Shown: positions 43,749-57,988 of the stretch, in pieces | Numbering within the stretch: the first letter of the stretch is position 1 | Layout: each line of letters starts with the position of its first letter | Origin: Eucalyptus grandis | Lineage: Eukaryota > Streptophyta > Magnoliopsida > Myrtales > Myrtaceae | Direction: 5' to 3' | Assembly (NCBI RefSeq): GCF_016545825.1 | Contig: NC_052613.1 | Coordinates: forward strand, 54,604,112 to 54,668,111 | Length of the DNA stretch: 64,000 bases | Notes under the pieces: generated by a model | Told to the model about the DNA's origin: nothing | The model's input: only the letters and a program-made list of their open reading frames with translations | Database searches by the model: none | Translations under genes and position numbers: made by a program

Positions 43749-45438
43749 AGGGATCTCCGCGAGCCGAGCCGCGTGAAGGGGGAGGGGTGGATCGCGATTA
43801 GATTTAAAGATTTAGGTGTTGATTTTGTCTCTCTTCTGCTGCTGCTAGAAAAGCTCTGGCCTTTCCGGTGTCTGCGCATGTCGCTTAGCTTTTAGAGATC
43901 TGTGTTGTGTAAATCTATGGGAGCTCACTGATGAAACAAGTTCTTCACTTTAAACTTTCGTTCCTTCTTCTGCTTTGTCTTTTGTTTTGCTGGGGAGATG
44001 TCTCGTCTTCTTGGTCATGCTGGGTCTGCATTTCCCAGAAAATTGTAATGGTTCAATCGAGAAACAAATGCGCTCGACTCTGAGCTTCGAAAGGACAGTT
44101 CTTGAAATGCTTCGGGCCATCTTATTTTCCCTCCACTTCCATGGAAAACCGTGGTCTTGTTTAAGTCGCTATGTATGGTTCATAAACATCTATGCTTTGG
44201 TATTGCCATTTCTCATCCATGGAGTCTTGTCTATGGTCTCTCGCTATTTTAGTGAACAGGAATTCGTGCGATCGAAATTCCCATTTCTCCTAGAGATGCT
44301 CTGTAAAACCGAGTCGAGCTGCCTCAGTAGTCTAAAAAGTTTTGCTGTGAATACAGCCTACCATCTCCGGCTGGATTCAAATTTTCTTGGATTCTAGTTG
44401 GTAGGTAAAGTTTCGGCTAACCCGCATTTATTATTGTAAGAAGCATCGAGTAGAAATAATTCCAATGACCCTGAGTCCACTATTCAAGCTGACTGCGCAG
44501 TATGGCAAATTACATAAAGGAGTTATCACAAAGGCCAACAAAGAAACTGACTCCCGGAGTCTTGACATTTTTACAGTTGTACCTAATTACTGCTTATTCT
44601 ATAATGCTCATCACTTGTGTGTGCTTTCCGTTTCTTCAGTATGTACCAAGAAAGTCAAATCCTATTGCAGCCTTCTCCTCTTCAGCAGGGGCCTCGGAGC
44701 CGCTTGATTCTCTGTTTTGTAGGGTCACGATGTGAGAGTATAATGCAGGTTTTGTTTCTTGAGCCGCCACTGGATCACGGAGCCCATCTCCCTAGTGGCT
44801 TCAGCAAACGGTTACTCACCGGAGAGCCTCTTGTGTTTTTGAGATATCACCAGCAATGAAGCAAGCTGAAATTAGACATTCGCCATCTGTAAGATTTCTT
44901 TCACAGGAAACTGGAATGCAAGACAAAGCAGACATTCGAACGAATCAAGTGCGAGCTAAGTCCTCTTATGTAATTAATTCTGAAGAAAATTGTTCTGGCC
45001 CGCATTCTGATTATCTGATAGCTTCTAGTCTTTTGGTAATTATGTTCCCCGTTACCTTGTAGTCTTGGTTGATACCGCCATACTAGTGCATACGGGTCAA
45101 ACACACCAGTGGAATTTATGAAGCGTGTAGAAAAGCGGCAGTAAACCTCATACTGAGGACACCCCAATAGATAATGATACCTAACAGGCGATACTTTATA
45201 GTCAATTTAAATCAACTCTGCCATTCTCCACCGCTTGATACCAAAATGGGAGGGCAGGAAGAACGGACAAGGGAAAAAGAACAAGTAAACCGTTTACACA
45301 TGATAGGCAATATGCAGATCTAAAAAGTAAAGTAGAAAAGCAAATCAGACAAAGGTGCTATGACCAAAACAATGCAGCTAGATTTGGAGTTGATGCATAA
45401 CGAATGGCTAGTCACTAGTAAAGCAAATAACAAGTGGA
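43749..45438. other. Region between H3.1 and the WD40 gene 3' ends
   Basis: Contains the H3 3' untranslated region. The open frame at 43975-44397 and others to 45062 show no recognisable family. The WD40 gene's untranslated 3' end probably lies in 45100-45438. Confidence 0.4.
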
Positions 45439-48400
45439 TCAGTCCCAAACCTCTGTTCCAGCAATTATGCTGCCATTGACCGGATGAGCAGTGCATGCCG
45501 TGACACCTTCCGACAGAGGAATAGACCTATTTCGCCTAGTTTGGTTACTGACTTCAGCAGACTCGCCTGTATCTCCACTGGAAATTAAGACGACAAATTT
45601 AGTGCTATGAATTTCATGCAGGAAAAAGAAAATGCTATCTAGAGATTCCTTACAAGTAGTCCACATGACTGGGGGAACTGACATCTGGAAAGAAATCCAG
45701 AAGATGAATTCCATTTTCAGGAACCGAAGGAACCACATAGACCTGCATAACATAGTGCAGAATAGTTAAACAAACTGAAGGCTTCTCATGGTGATATCCG
45801 ATCAATTTTCCAACAACCAAGATTCCTGCATTTGATTCGCATCGGTAAGAAATTCAAGTGGGATCATGTGACACGTTAAGAATGCATGTGCCTAGTTAAG
45901 ACAAAAGGCATACTAATAATTCTTACTGGCTCACATCCCAAAAGACGTAACTTCATGGGCCCTTTTGCTTTTTGCTACGCTGTATTGTGCATTGCATGTC
46001 AATTTTGTATTATGTTGCACGACAATTCAGTTTGGTGTTTGCTTTTTCAGGTCACTCTGAACCTTGAGTTTTGGCTCATATCTCTAGCCAGAGCTAAACT
46101 CTTGCAATCTCATCCATACCGATATCGCTACTGCTTATCGCCATCACCAGATATGAAATGAAAAAGCCTTGAGACAATGTTATAATTGCACTACTTTAGG
46201 AAGTGAAAGAATGAAAGCCTCACGACAATTCTTCCAACAAAGATGTGATGAAACAGGCACCGTTATTGAACTAAAAAAAAACATTTGATGGTAAAAATTC
46301 TCTGTAGAAATGAAGTGGAAAACTTACTGAATATGTTGGAAGCCATGCTGGTTTCCTCAAGTAGAATAAATTGCTTGACAGATCAGCGCCCCTCCTAAAT
46401 GAATCATCATGGATGCAGTACGGTTATAACAATACAATTAATATATTCACCTCCATTAAGCTAAAATTCATTCAAGTTCACTCACAGCCATGCTGGGGGA
46501 GGGCAGTGAATATGAGTCACACAGTGATTGTGGAGATCCAAAACTCCAGACCTACATCAAGTGAAAAATTAAATTTTGAATTAGTAAAACATGCATAAAC
46601 GAGCAAAAACTTCATTTTATATTGACACCTTGCATCTTGCAAATGCTCACACCATTTGTGATGCACGGAATCTCTTCTGATAAAGATAAAAAGTTCCACT
46701 ACTAATATCATTTTCAGTCAATAAATTAAAGTCATACTGCTTGGAGATTTAATTAGGATAACCGACTAAAAGTGCAGGACAAACAAATGGAGCTACCAAG
46801 AATCGTGTGAGAATGGTGGTTCACCAAATACCAGTTGACAAAGAGCATTTTAGCAAACCATTACAATAAACTGTGATTTTCGAGTAGTTAAGAGTTCAGA
46901 GTACTTTCTGAGGGATACAAGAAATTACAAACAATCTGTTAACCAAGCTAGCATGATAATCAGTATATACCTACAATATAAAAAGCAACGCAAAATATAG
47001 TTGAGTGCTTTTAGCATCCATAGATACTCAAACTAACAAAAAACCAGTCAATCAAGTGAAGGCAGAAAACACTAGGCAAAGTAAATGCACATATCACCAA
47101 CCTACCAGCCATCGTCAAGATGAAATCCCAATTGATATGGGCAAGAAGGATCAAGATCAATCGAATGTACTTCCCTGGTAACAACGTCTGATTGTTCCTG
47201 TAAAAGAACACGCAAGTGCATTTATTACCACTTAAAGAAAGGATCATATTTACGCTGCAGAGTCAAATGATCAATAGTTAACCTCAATTTTGTTTTCTGA
47301 GTCACAGTTGAGCAGAAGTTCATAAACAGAATGAGCAAGCATCACAGGATGTCAGTGAATTAAATGCATGGGTCATAAGCTCAACAGCCAACACTTTGAG
47401 TTTGAATTGATTCCACACACTTCAATAAGGATTTTAACTGACATTACATGTTGCATATGAGAACATTGCAACATGTGTATACCTTTAAAGTCTCGATTTT
47501 GTCCAGCATTGCAGCCACCTTGAATGACTTAAGAGGAGAATTTTGCACCTGGATGTGAGAGAATAGGAAATATTGCATTAAAAGATAAGATTCAGTTGAC
47601 AGTATAGCTGTGAAGATTCTATTTCCTACATGTTCTACATGTCATACTGTCAAGGTTGGCGCCCTGTTGAATCCAGCAATTTAAAGTGATTCTCTTGTGC
47701 ACTTAAATATTAAGAAATTTCTTTCTTCTACTCCTAACTTTTGGGTTTTGATTCCCCTAAGCTTTTAACTTAATTGAAATTATTAAAAAAGAAAAAAGAG
47801 ATCCAAGCCCAATCCCAAATGCACCATCAATACACTGTCAGAGAAGGAGCCAGAGGAAAGGAAAGGACAATCACAAGAAAGAATAAAGGCACCGGAGGTC
47901 CTCAAACTATTGTAAAAATTCCATTAGATCCCTCAACTCTTTTTTTTTTTTTTTTTGTGCAATTGGGACCTTGAAATATATACCTTTTTGATTGAATTGG
48001 CCCTTCCATAACAAAAATAAACAGAGGCACTGACATGGCATTTAATTGCCGTTAAATGCTGACAGGTAATCCCACAAGGCATAAAAAATCCAAAGAATGT
48101 TCTTCAAGGGGAAAATAAAAATCTGAAAAAATAGAATAACGAAGAAAGAAAAAGTGTTTGGCCAGCCAAAGGAAAAGAAAGGAAGAAGGGAGGGAGAGCT
48201 ACAGCAGCAGTGGCAAGGCATGCTGCCCAAGCACCAATGAGGGCCAGCGTCCCTCACCGGGTTCAAGCAAACCTCTAAAGTGGTACAAATTTGAGAGCTT
48301 CAGATCAATTCAAACAATCAATGTGGTCAAGAAGAAGATTGATTTATCAATCACCTACACCAGTGCCGCCTTCATTAATGACAAGGGCACAGAACCTTTC

Positions 48401-51400
48401 CCCTCTGGGTTCACCTGAGCTAGCAAGGGCCGCCAGCCCTAACTGGTGCTTGGGCGGCACCGCCTTTGCCGCCGCTGCCATAGCTCTTCCTTCCTTCATC
48501 TGTTTTCTTTTGGCCAACCAAAACCTTCTTTCTTCCTCTGTTTTTCTATTTTTTTGGATTTTTATTTTCCAAGATATTGAGAAACATTCTCTAGAATTCT
48601 AATACCACATACGATAACACATGGAATGACAAGTTGGCATCTACGGCAATTAAACGCCACATCAGCAACCTATTATTTCTTTAACCAAAGGACCAACTAG
48701 AACAAAAAGGTATACAGATTAAGAATCTAATTACACAAATAAGAAAGAGTTGAATGACCTGATTGAGCATTTTTCAATAGTTCAAGGGCCTCCAGTGCCT
48801 GTATTCCTTACAAAAACTACCACTAACTCTTTTCCTGCAACACTTTAAGCAGCAAAGTAACTATTTTACCTCTCTAGGATTTTGAAAAACACCAGCTGTC
48901 GTTCCTCCACGAAGATCCCACACATAAATCTTGCCATGCTTTCCAGCCCCGTAGATGATCTACAAAAGTTTATGACATGTATACTATAAGCACTCGTTAA
49001 GCCACTTTTTTCGAAGAACAAATGTTACATAAAAAACCCTGCCAGTAGGGAAAACAATGTGATTTCATATATGGCAGTGAAAGTCACAAGCAAAACATTA
49101 AAGGTCAGACATTTAATAAATTCTTTGCCAAGGGAGCGACAGATGCTATCTGATCTCTCCGAAGTTGAACTATTTCCTGTCGGAGAACAGACTCTTTTCT
49201 CCGTCTGTTGAGGAACAAATATTGCATGAATACCCGGCAAGAAGAGAAAAATAAGGTGGTTTCCACAAATGGTGAAAGTAAATGGCATAAATAACATTAA
49301 AATCTTGCTACTTTTAAATGCTCAAGAGAGCATCTTGAAATCGCAAATTCTCTCATAGCTGCTGTTTCTTCTAAAGATGCATACAGAAATTCTCACGATT
49401 ATCTTCAAGGCATGCTTCTTCAAGTAATAGAATTTGTCAGAATCTTACTTTAGTCCATAAATCATGCAAAGTTTTGTCAGCATTTTCGCATTTGAAAAAG
49501 TGGATTAATTACACTGTATAACTTTTGTATAACTGCAGGAAAACAGGTTGATGACTGCCTTAAGTTATTGAATTAAATCATGGCAAGGAGGCATTCTGAC
49601 AATAACTTACACTGGTTTGGTCCTTACCTCACGCCAACTCAGCATCTAGGCATCAGAAATAAATTGAGAGATTTATTCTGCTACTTTTGTCCAAGTTAAC
49701 TTGAAAGGAATAGGTAGACGATTTCCTTCTTCATCAAATTAAACCTCAGGTGGTAACTTAAATTCTAACCCAGACGTCTGCACAGACACTACTTTATACG
49801 GTAGTTACCATATCACCCCAGAAGATTAGATGCATCAGGATTCCATAATTGAACAAGAATAACATAGAATAGACTTCCAGTACTAGCCTATCTTAACTGC
49901 AGAGTACGTATCATACAGTAACAAGATCAAAGAAATTAATCAATCCAGGCAGAATTGTAATTCAATATAAGGGCTCTCAACAATATAGACTGCTGATATG
50001 AAAAAAAAGTGCGGTCCTTTTGTTTCTTCTATTAAACTAAGAGCCAAAACCTCCTAATAAGTAAACTCGAGTTCTACATAGAAAGCACTTAATTATTTCA
50101 AAAAGATAAAGGTCCATTGTAACGAAGCACCAATCTACATAACAATAAGGAATTCCAGAATTGGTTTAGTAATAACCTGATTTTCAATGTTTAATTGGAG
50201 ACTGTTAAGTGAATCATGTGAACCAGTAGTGAGCTCCAGATATGGAAGGGGACCCACTCTTCTATCCCATAAATTAATTGCACCATGTGTATTGGAAGCA
50301 AATAGCCTATTGAAAAAGGCAATCAGGATTAGGATGTTAATGGATAAATAACAGAACTGCAAGACGTAAACCAAAGAGAAGTGAACCAAATCGAGTGCAT
50401 GCAAAAACCAAGCCTAAACCATTAATGGTTAAGTACATTAGCATAGGGGAGACCATTTCTAGCAGCAAGTATATTAATAGTACCCTCAAAAGTTCAACGC
50501 ACCTCCAAGAATCTCTGACAGCAGGACATCCTAAAGATACTATAATTGCATTATCAGACAAAGCTTTTTAGTACAGAAAATGCTAAGGATTATCATCTTC
50601 CAGAAGATGATTTATTATCAGTCGCTACACTACTCGTGCAATATCCGTGAATACAGAAAGGATGTATGTCAACCCTTTAAAAATTTAAGCCTGTGCTAGT
50701 TAAGGAGGCCAGTTTGCACCAGCCACAAAAGAATTGACTAGCAGAAAAAGAGGACAGGGATCTAGTTAAAGGTGTTCCTCCCAGCCTTCCCAGGATATAA
50801 GGCTACCATAATATATGAAGTAAAGGGATAGGCATGTGCTGAAAGTCCTCCAAAAAATACATGCTGTAATCGATGTTATTACTGCCCCTGTACTTTGAAT
50901 TGAAGGCTCTCAAGCACACTCCATGCAAAATTATCTTCGCTTCTAACATCTAATAACTATGCAATTCAACAAAGAATTCTAGAGAAGTATCAGTTCCCAT
51001 GATAGCAACAAGAGAAATAAGAACGGCCATAAATAAATATCTCATCATCATGCAATTTCTTTTGGTCAGTTGAGTCCTTTATATGATATGAAAATTAGAG
51101 TCCTCCTTTTTATTTCACTTAAACAACTTACCTTGTGGCATCTGTAGGAGAGAAAGCAATGTCAGAGAAACCTTTCAGTACTCCGCACCCACGAGCGTTG
51201 ACAGACTGCCTTGTTCTTAACATCTGCACGGGATAAAAAAAAAATTTACTTGTGGAAATGAACTCATTTTTCCTCCAGGATTCAGCCTATAAGTAAAAGT
51301 TGTAGAAGATATTAAGGATAAGACAGCAGTTTGTTTTAGATTTCATGCACTTAATATGTAGAAATAGGGAGCATTTTTTAGCTCCCAAGGCTTCTGTGCT

Positions 51401-54400
51401 AGAGAGAGCTCAATTATTGATATTAAGAATACTGCCTCTGCCTCTTCATCATTCCCTCTCTCAAACATGGGAGCTCTATACACCACGCTGTCATGTATTT
51501 ATGTATAGAACACACAAGCCATCACCAGATCTACCATTAGTTATTGTTCACTATAACTTTAAATGAATAATAAGCAAAAACTTACTTCAACTGGCTCGGA
51601 GGAAACATAGCCAATATCAAACAAAGATATTTCATTACTCTTCAAAGATGAACAAACAACCTGCACCAGTGCAAAGTTTCCAATAAGACAACCATAGACT
51701 CAGGAGGAAACAGATGGAACCGCAAATAACAGAATTAGCATCAGAGTAAAGAGATGCATGACTTACAATTCAAAGATACAAGATAAGAAACCTATTACAA
51801 AAAGCAATACCATGAAAATTCTAAGAGACATCTGCACCGTCACAGATTGCATATTGCAAAGGCAGGAAGATGATACACATACAGACATGAAGTTAAGGAT
51901 ACATAAGTCAAAGGATTCATAAAATGTTGAGATTAAGATGTAACCATACTCATGTCCAAAAATTATATCTTAAGAAATACATCCGCAACGTAGCAGCTCA
52001 TAAGAAAGCTCTTTGTATCCATCACAACTTCCATATTGTAAAGTCAGGAATATACATAAACAGACATAATGTAGGGAGCACATTAATCATCTATCTGGCC
52101 CAACCTGTGCCAGCATATGCTATGCAATAGAAAAGTCATATTTAGTCTCAATCTATGAATGTTGGCATGCAGAGGCAACATTCCAAGCCACAACAGAAAA
52201 TGTAAAAAGCGACTCGCAGAGTATACAAGCTCCAAACCTCGTTTTGGTAAGCAACATTCCAACGAACAACATCAAATTGTTCTGGTGAGGAAATATGCAT
52301 CACGTGTTTGGCTTCAACCTCTGTCGAACCTAACAAATCATGCACACTCTGGGAATGTCAACTAAAGATAAACTCAACAATATCATGACGCAAAAGAAAA
52401 ATGGAGTAGCACACATGAATCTAAAGGGATTCAAGAAGCAGCATCTTCCCAGTAAATAGCTTAGAAGGCACTGCAATTATCACAGTAAACATGTTATAGC
52501 TCAATAGTAGTACATTTTTCAATTTGCTAGTGAAGAAACTGGACAGTAATATCAGAAAGTTAAAGATAGTCGTGTGCAATGGTACTGCATTACATATGCA
52601 AAGAACATCTACTGGTTCTCATCTCGGTATGAAACCATGATATAAGCCAGGGAGTAGAGGCAGACGGGTAAGTAAGGTCAGTCTGTGGTATGAAATATGA
52701 ACCACGCAAACAGGGTAAATTTCGTCTACAACTGTACTTTTGCTAATACTTGAGTATGTCAGCTTCCTGTGGTTTCAGTATTAGTTGGAAAAGAAGTTAA
52801 TTACAATTCCCTAACAAGAAACTGCTCTGAATCTTAAAAAGCATTTATTTATGTCGAATTAATGATAGCAAAAAATGGTAAAGCTTCTACAAAAAAAAAA
52901 ACTTACATGGTTGATTACTCTGACAGTAAAGGGTTTCAAAATCATTAATTGTTAGGCAGCCTGATTTTGTTACAGATGCCAAGTAGTAACCCTGCAAAAA
53001 TAAACACGAGAGAGGACATGAGCACAAGTGAGAATTAAACAAGTATAATTTCATGACAAATCTTCAATATTTATATTATCAGAGTGCGTGCAAATAAGCC
53101 TCTGCAAGGTACTAACACCTGCAGCTGTCATGCTCATGCATGCGAGTAGATAGATGTGTCAGAGAGAGAGGGAGAGAGAGAGAGACTTCTACATGTTCAG
53201 GGAAAATGGCCTGTTAACACAAGCATTCCAGTATTGACTGCTAAATTATTTGCTTCCCACGTATGTTCAGTTCAAGGTTGACCGTGTTTTAGACAGATAT
53301 ACATACATGCACAAGCGCAAGGACACAGTCAAGGCAGAATGCATGAGAAAAGTCTGATGTGGCCTACTTATGATACTCTTAATTATGGTAAAAGAGCCAA
53401 AAAAATATCCAACTTCATAATAAAGGCTGTAAATTGGAAATTCAGACTCATCCTATTATTTACCTTATTGTCGAATTCCAGACAAGAGATGCCTTGCCTA
53501 CAACGGAACAAAAACCAGTTAACTTTTGGGCATCTTGATGTAATGAAATCAATCACTACTCTTCGCATGGGCTTAGGAAGAAAGGAGCAAAAAAATAATA
53601 AAAGAATGCATTAAAACCATACTTAATTGAATGGCTCATGTTGCTTATGTTCCATTATGCTATGCAAAGAGACACAAGTTCATTAGATAAACTATTATTA
53701 TCTGGCATATTTTTTTCAATCATCTTTGGCAAGACGACAGGAAATTCTACCAACATATGAAAATTCATCAGACATGTATTAAAGTTCACATTAAGGTGTA
53801 TCAAATGGAGCAGAAAGAGACCTAATAAAAAGACGCGTATATCTAGTACTTGCCGATATAAATGACCATTATAGAAGGCAATTTAGTAACGAAGGTGCTT
53901 GTACCGACAGCCAAGTGCCCTTAAACCACGTCAAGTAATAAATGCTTAAGACAACTCCATCGTATGACATGTAGAAGTGTTGTAGCACTATTACAGGCAA
54001 CTCATATATTCTAGATGCAACAATTTTCTGCAAAAGCTCTTGCTATCCAATGGTCAAACAAAATAACTGATTTTTGGCGTGCCAGGTTATAGTTCTCCAC
54101 TAAGTTCTGCATCTTATCTTTCATGTTTATTGTAGACACTTGAGAGGAAGGGGCATTAAGCTCCTCAAGCAAACCTAAATAAGTTGTTTCGGTCCAACAT
54201 TGGGAGGATCATCATCGATCAACAGGCACATGATATTTAGCCATGAAAATCATGAGGCGAATATAGACATAAGAGGTGCAGACAGTCCCATCAACCTCTA
54301 TCCAGAGTTCATTGAGCTCTTTCTCGTGAGACATTGCAAAACCTACAGTCAAAGTTATTCGCCAGACCCTCCCGGATTCCTAATACCTGTTGAGTTAACT

Positions 54401-55144
54401 TAGTTTCACCCCCCTCCTACACTTTTTCCATCCATTTCAGCGTCGCGTACCCTCCAAGAGTTCGCGATCGTATGCACACAAGGTAAGAATTAAAATCAAA
54501 AATATCGGCGAAAAGCAGATTAAGTAAAAGGGAAAAAGGAGAGTTCTCGATGAATCTACCGAGGACACATAAATGAGCCGTATTCGATCTGACTCAGCTG
54601 CCAAAAAAAAAGATTGCACGATCACGTTAGCCACAAACACCGAATAATTAAGGACATATGAACTCGCAACAAGAAGACACAACGATATGCGCATAACGAC
54701 ATTCCTTACATAGTTAGTCGCGCACGGAGCTCCATCAACGCGATACCGATGCGGAAACGCCCCGACCTTCCACATGAGATCAGCAATGAGAAAATAAAAG
54801 GAAAAATTTTGGAAACCGAGAGAGCAACAAGCAAAGCAAGAGGTTGGAGATCAAACGAGTTCTCACCTCAGAAAACGACTGCACCAGTAGACTGGACAGG
54901 TAGTGGCGGTACTTGGGCTCGAACCTGCCGTTCAATTCGACGGCGCTCCTCTTCCAGGGGCGCCTGCGACATCATTTCGACGAGAGCAAACGGAAAGGCG
55001 CGGCGCGATCAGAGTTTCCGCTTGGGCAGAAAACGAAATCGGAGGGGAATGCGCGAATTTGGGTAAAGCGAAAGGCGGTTACCATTTGAGAGTGTTCTTC
55101 GAAGCGCGAGCTGAAGGTTCCGCCGGGACGAGGAACTTGTCCAT
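45439..55144 (-). CDS. WD40-repeat (transducin-like) protein, about 450 aa, 16 exons
   Basis: Exons from the 5' end (minus strand): 55083-55144, 54867-54963, 54710-54766, 53464-53497, 52907-52991, 52238-52348, 51586-51660, 51132-51223, 50177-50306, 48870-48959, 47483-47548, 47106-47197, 46486-46551, 46328-46394, 45654-45742, 45439-45577. Exons 6-16 join in one frame and include WD40 hallmarks: FDVVRWN, GFSDIAFS, HGAINLWDRR, GKIYVWDLRGG, VHSIDLDPS and GVTACTAHP. These predict a beta-propeller scaffold; I recognise a conserved plant protein but cannot name it. Two junctions fail: exon 3 to 4 needs a non-GT donor and exon 5 to 6 is out by one base (see findings). The gene may be impaired here or contain unseen micro-exons. 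A short extra terminal exon is possible, since GTTTGG at 45448 could be a donor. Confidence 0.8.
47888..48799. mobile_element. Long foldback element in WD40 intron 10, about 912 bp
   Basis: The left arm (from GGCACCGGAGGTCCTCAAAC) and the complement of the right arm (GGCACTGGAGGCCCTTGAAC) pair over several hundred bases, including shared atttaatt/gccgt and tggccaacc segments. The centre (about 48170-48480) is GC-rich. No coding domain and no clear target duplication were found. Long inverted arms suggest a Mutator-like or foldback non-autonomous transposon. Confidence 0.7.
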
Positions 55145-57097
55145 TGGAGGATGGTGACGGAGGAGCGAAACTGCAGTTTGGACAAAACGAAAGTGTGCTT
55201 TGGAGAGAGAGAGAGAGAGAGATAGAGAGAAGGAGGATTTTGTTTTCCCGCGTGGTGCGACTGGCTCTGGGGCCGGGGCAGGGGTTCGGGCCGGGAGATT
55301 TGCTCCGGTTCAGATTTGGAAAAAGTGGATTTTGTTTTCCCCAATAAGTCATTTCGTGGAAAGAGGTAGGTACATTAAAAGTCTTGAAATTTATAAAGAA
55401 ATTACAATCGAGTCTTAAATTAAATTTTTTAAATGATTGCAATCAAGTCGTAAATATTACCAAATTAGGGTAATAAAGTCATTATGTTAACTTCCTTCAA
55501 CTTAAGTGCCGGTGTGACTCTTTTTTTTATTAGTTTCTCTCTCGTTTATGGCAAAAATTTGACTAAAATATACGTCATTAAGGTTCAAATCTGATTTTTT
55601 TAATCCAGATTTTATTTATATCGAATCCAAAATAAGCTAAATTTAAAAATTAAAAAGATAAATTTTTCTTTGTTTTTTTCACTTTTTTCTTTTATTGTGA
55701 TTTAAAAAGTTAGCTTATTTTTAATATAATTTAAATAAAAAATAACACTACAGGTTTTGGCGCTCACTTTGGTACTAAAATTTTTGTTAGATCATTTATG
55801 TATCATATTAGAGAAAAAAACAATCACTTAAGTATTTTCGGCGATAAATTCGACCAAGAGTTCTACGAGTCATTTACAATTTAATGTTAATTGCAATGTG
55901 ACTTTTTAATTAATCATGTCATGATCCAAATTTCCAGAAAATTTGAAGCTCGAATAAATACATGATTTAACTTCACTTCAATTCTCCAATAAATAACTAA
56001 TTTATCCACAATTGTACAAATAATTCAACCTCCACTAATATAAACCCAGACTCCTATACAGAAACATGTCTCCACTATCGCTACACACTTTGATCCAATC
56101 TTTATGAGTGATATTCAGAAGCCATAATCTAAAAGCTAATGTAAAAGCTCTTGACTCTTGAACTATTGAACTACGAATTGACTGCCTTGGCCATTGACAT
56201 GCCATTGTCATTGAAAACGGGCGGAATTTTGAAGCCCGTCAATGGTCCATTGACTTACCATCAATGTTAAACTACCAAGCAACAAATTGATGGGAGCCCA
56301 CTCTATCAACCCCATGACGACTCATATGATAAACTACACTTAGTGGATGTTGCCTACAATTCAAGTTCAAGCATGCTTTGATATTCACAATCAAATTGGG
56401 AATGCATCCTACATATCAAAATATAGGTGTGACCTCAAGGCCAATAAATGAAATCTCTAAGTCTAAATTAAATAAATCACCTTACCACTCAACCTTATAC
56501 CAACAAATAACATGAATTCAAGACAAGTTCAAAATAAAAATACACGACAAATGCAAAAGTAAATGCATTATCACGTACAAGTAAATTTCTAACTTCTACT
56601 TATCACTGGATATTGACTAATGAGGCATTGTCACCATCAAGTCATAAGGAACGGAATCATACATATACCCATTTGCGACGCCTCTTAACCCTTCCATAAG
56701 GGTGTTTTCTACATCGACAAGGATAAATACATCACTATACATGTGCATAATGATGGTTATTTCTTAAATTATACCATGGCTACACAAAGCATGTCATGAT
56801 CTCAACCCTGTAGAGAATCATTTCATATGGTTGAACATCTAGCTAACTCAAAAGTTTCATCTACATACTCATACAAGGAAATTCACTCCATGGCATGTAA
56901 GTTGTAGCAAAGTTGGACAAAAATCACGTTGTTAGCACCGTATAGGATAAAGAAAATAGAAAAAAAAAATCATATAGTTATTTTCCTTGCCAAGTTCGAT
57001 GAGATTAATAAAATGGACTTGATTGCGCCAATTTGATAAATTTTATATGACTAATTTTACTTTCTAATGTGTATGACTCTATTATACTTATTCTCAA
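55145..57097. other. WD40 promoter and unassigned AT-rich DNA
   Basis: 55145-55350 is the GC-richer promoter and leader of the minus-strand WD40 gene, with a GA/CT microsatellite near 55205-55225. From 55370 the DNA is AT-rich. A stretch around 55760-55860 resembles the arms of the 57989-59487 element (cactttggta...aacaatcactt), so it may be a relic of that family. No gene seen. Confidence 0.45.
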
Positions 57098-57988
57098 TGA
57101 AAAAACAGCAAACGGATCTAATATTTGTATATTCAAAGAGATTCCAGGGTTTCAAATTGAATACAGCAAATTGAAGCCCCCAAAGAAGTACAGCATTTAT
57201 TTTTCGTGTTCACTACACTTTGCGCCTGTAGTTTGTTACATATTTTATTTGAGAAAAAAAAAAAGTTTTGTTTTCTGGAAAATGACAAAAGATTAAGTAA
57301 TGAAAAACAGCGAGCGAATATGATATTTGTACATTTAGAGAGATTTCGAGTGTTTTAAATTGAATATCGCAAGATTTAAGCCTCATAAGAAGAAATACCT
57401 AAAAAATAAAAAGGGGTCCGAGAGAGAGCAAGCATATGTTTTCCACATTTATTACACTCACTTTGACCGGACAGGATTTGAGTAGTGTAATTTGTTACGG
57501 TTTTGATTTGAAAAATAAGATTTGCTTTTTAAAAACGCCATAAGATCAAGTAATGAAAAGCAGCAAACAAATCCGATATATGTACGTTTGAAGAGATTCC
57601 GAGCGTTTCCTATTGAATACCACCAGACGTAAGCCTCCAAAAAGTACTTAACAAAAAATGCATTAAAGAGAGAGAAGGAGAGCATCTTTTTTAAAAAGGT
57701 TCATTGCACTCACTTTGAGTCAAAGAGGATTTGGGTTGTGTAGTTTGTTCGGGTTTTGATTTTTAAATGGAGATTTTCTTTTCAGAAAACGTCAAAAGAT
57801 CAATGAAAAACAACAAGCGAGTACCATATTTGTACATTTGGAGAGATTCCGAGTGTTTTAAATTGAATACCGCAAGATTTAAGCCTTCTAAGAAGAAATA
57901 CCTAACAAAAAAAAAAATCGTTGGAGAGAGAGCAAGCATAAGTTTTCCGCATTTATTACACTCACTTGGACGGATAGGATTTGAGTAG

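Noticed and set aside
43975..44397. 140-codon open frame after H3
   Set aside because: No recognisable domain, no promoter context, composition like the surrounding untranslated DNA.
56100..57095. Possible gene in AT-rich DNA before the repeat array
   Set aside because: Frequent stops in all frames and no splice-linked conserved blocks.
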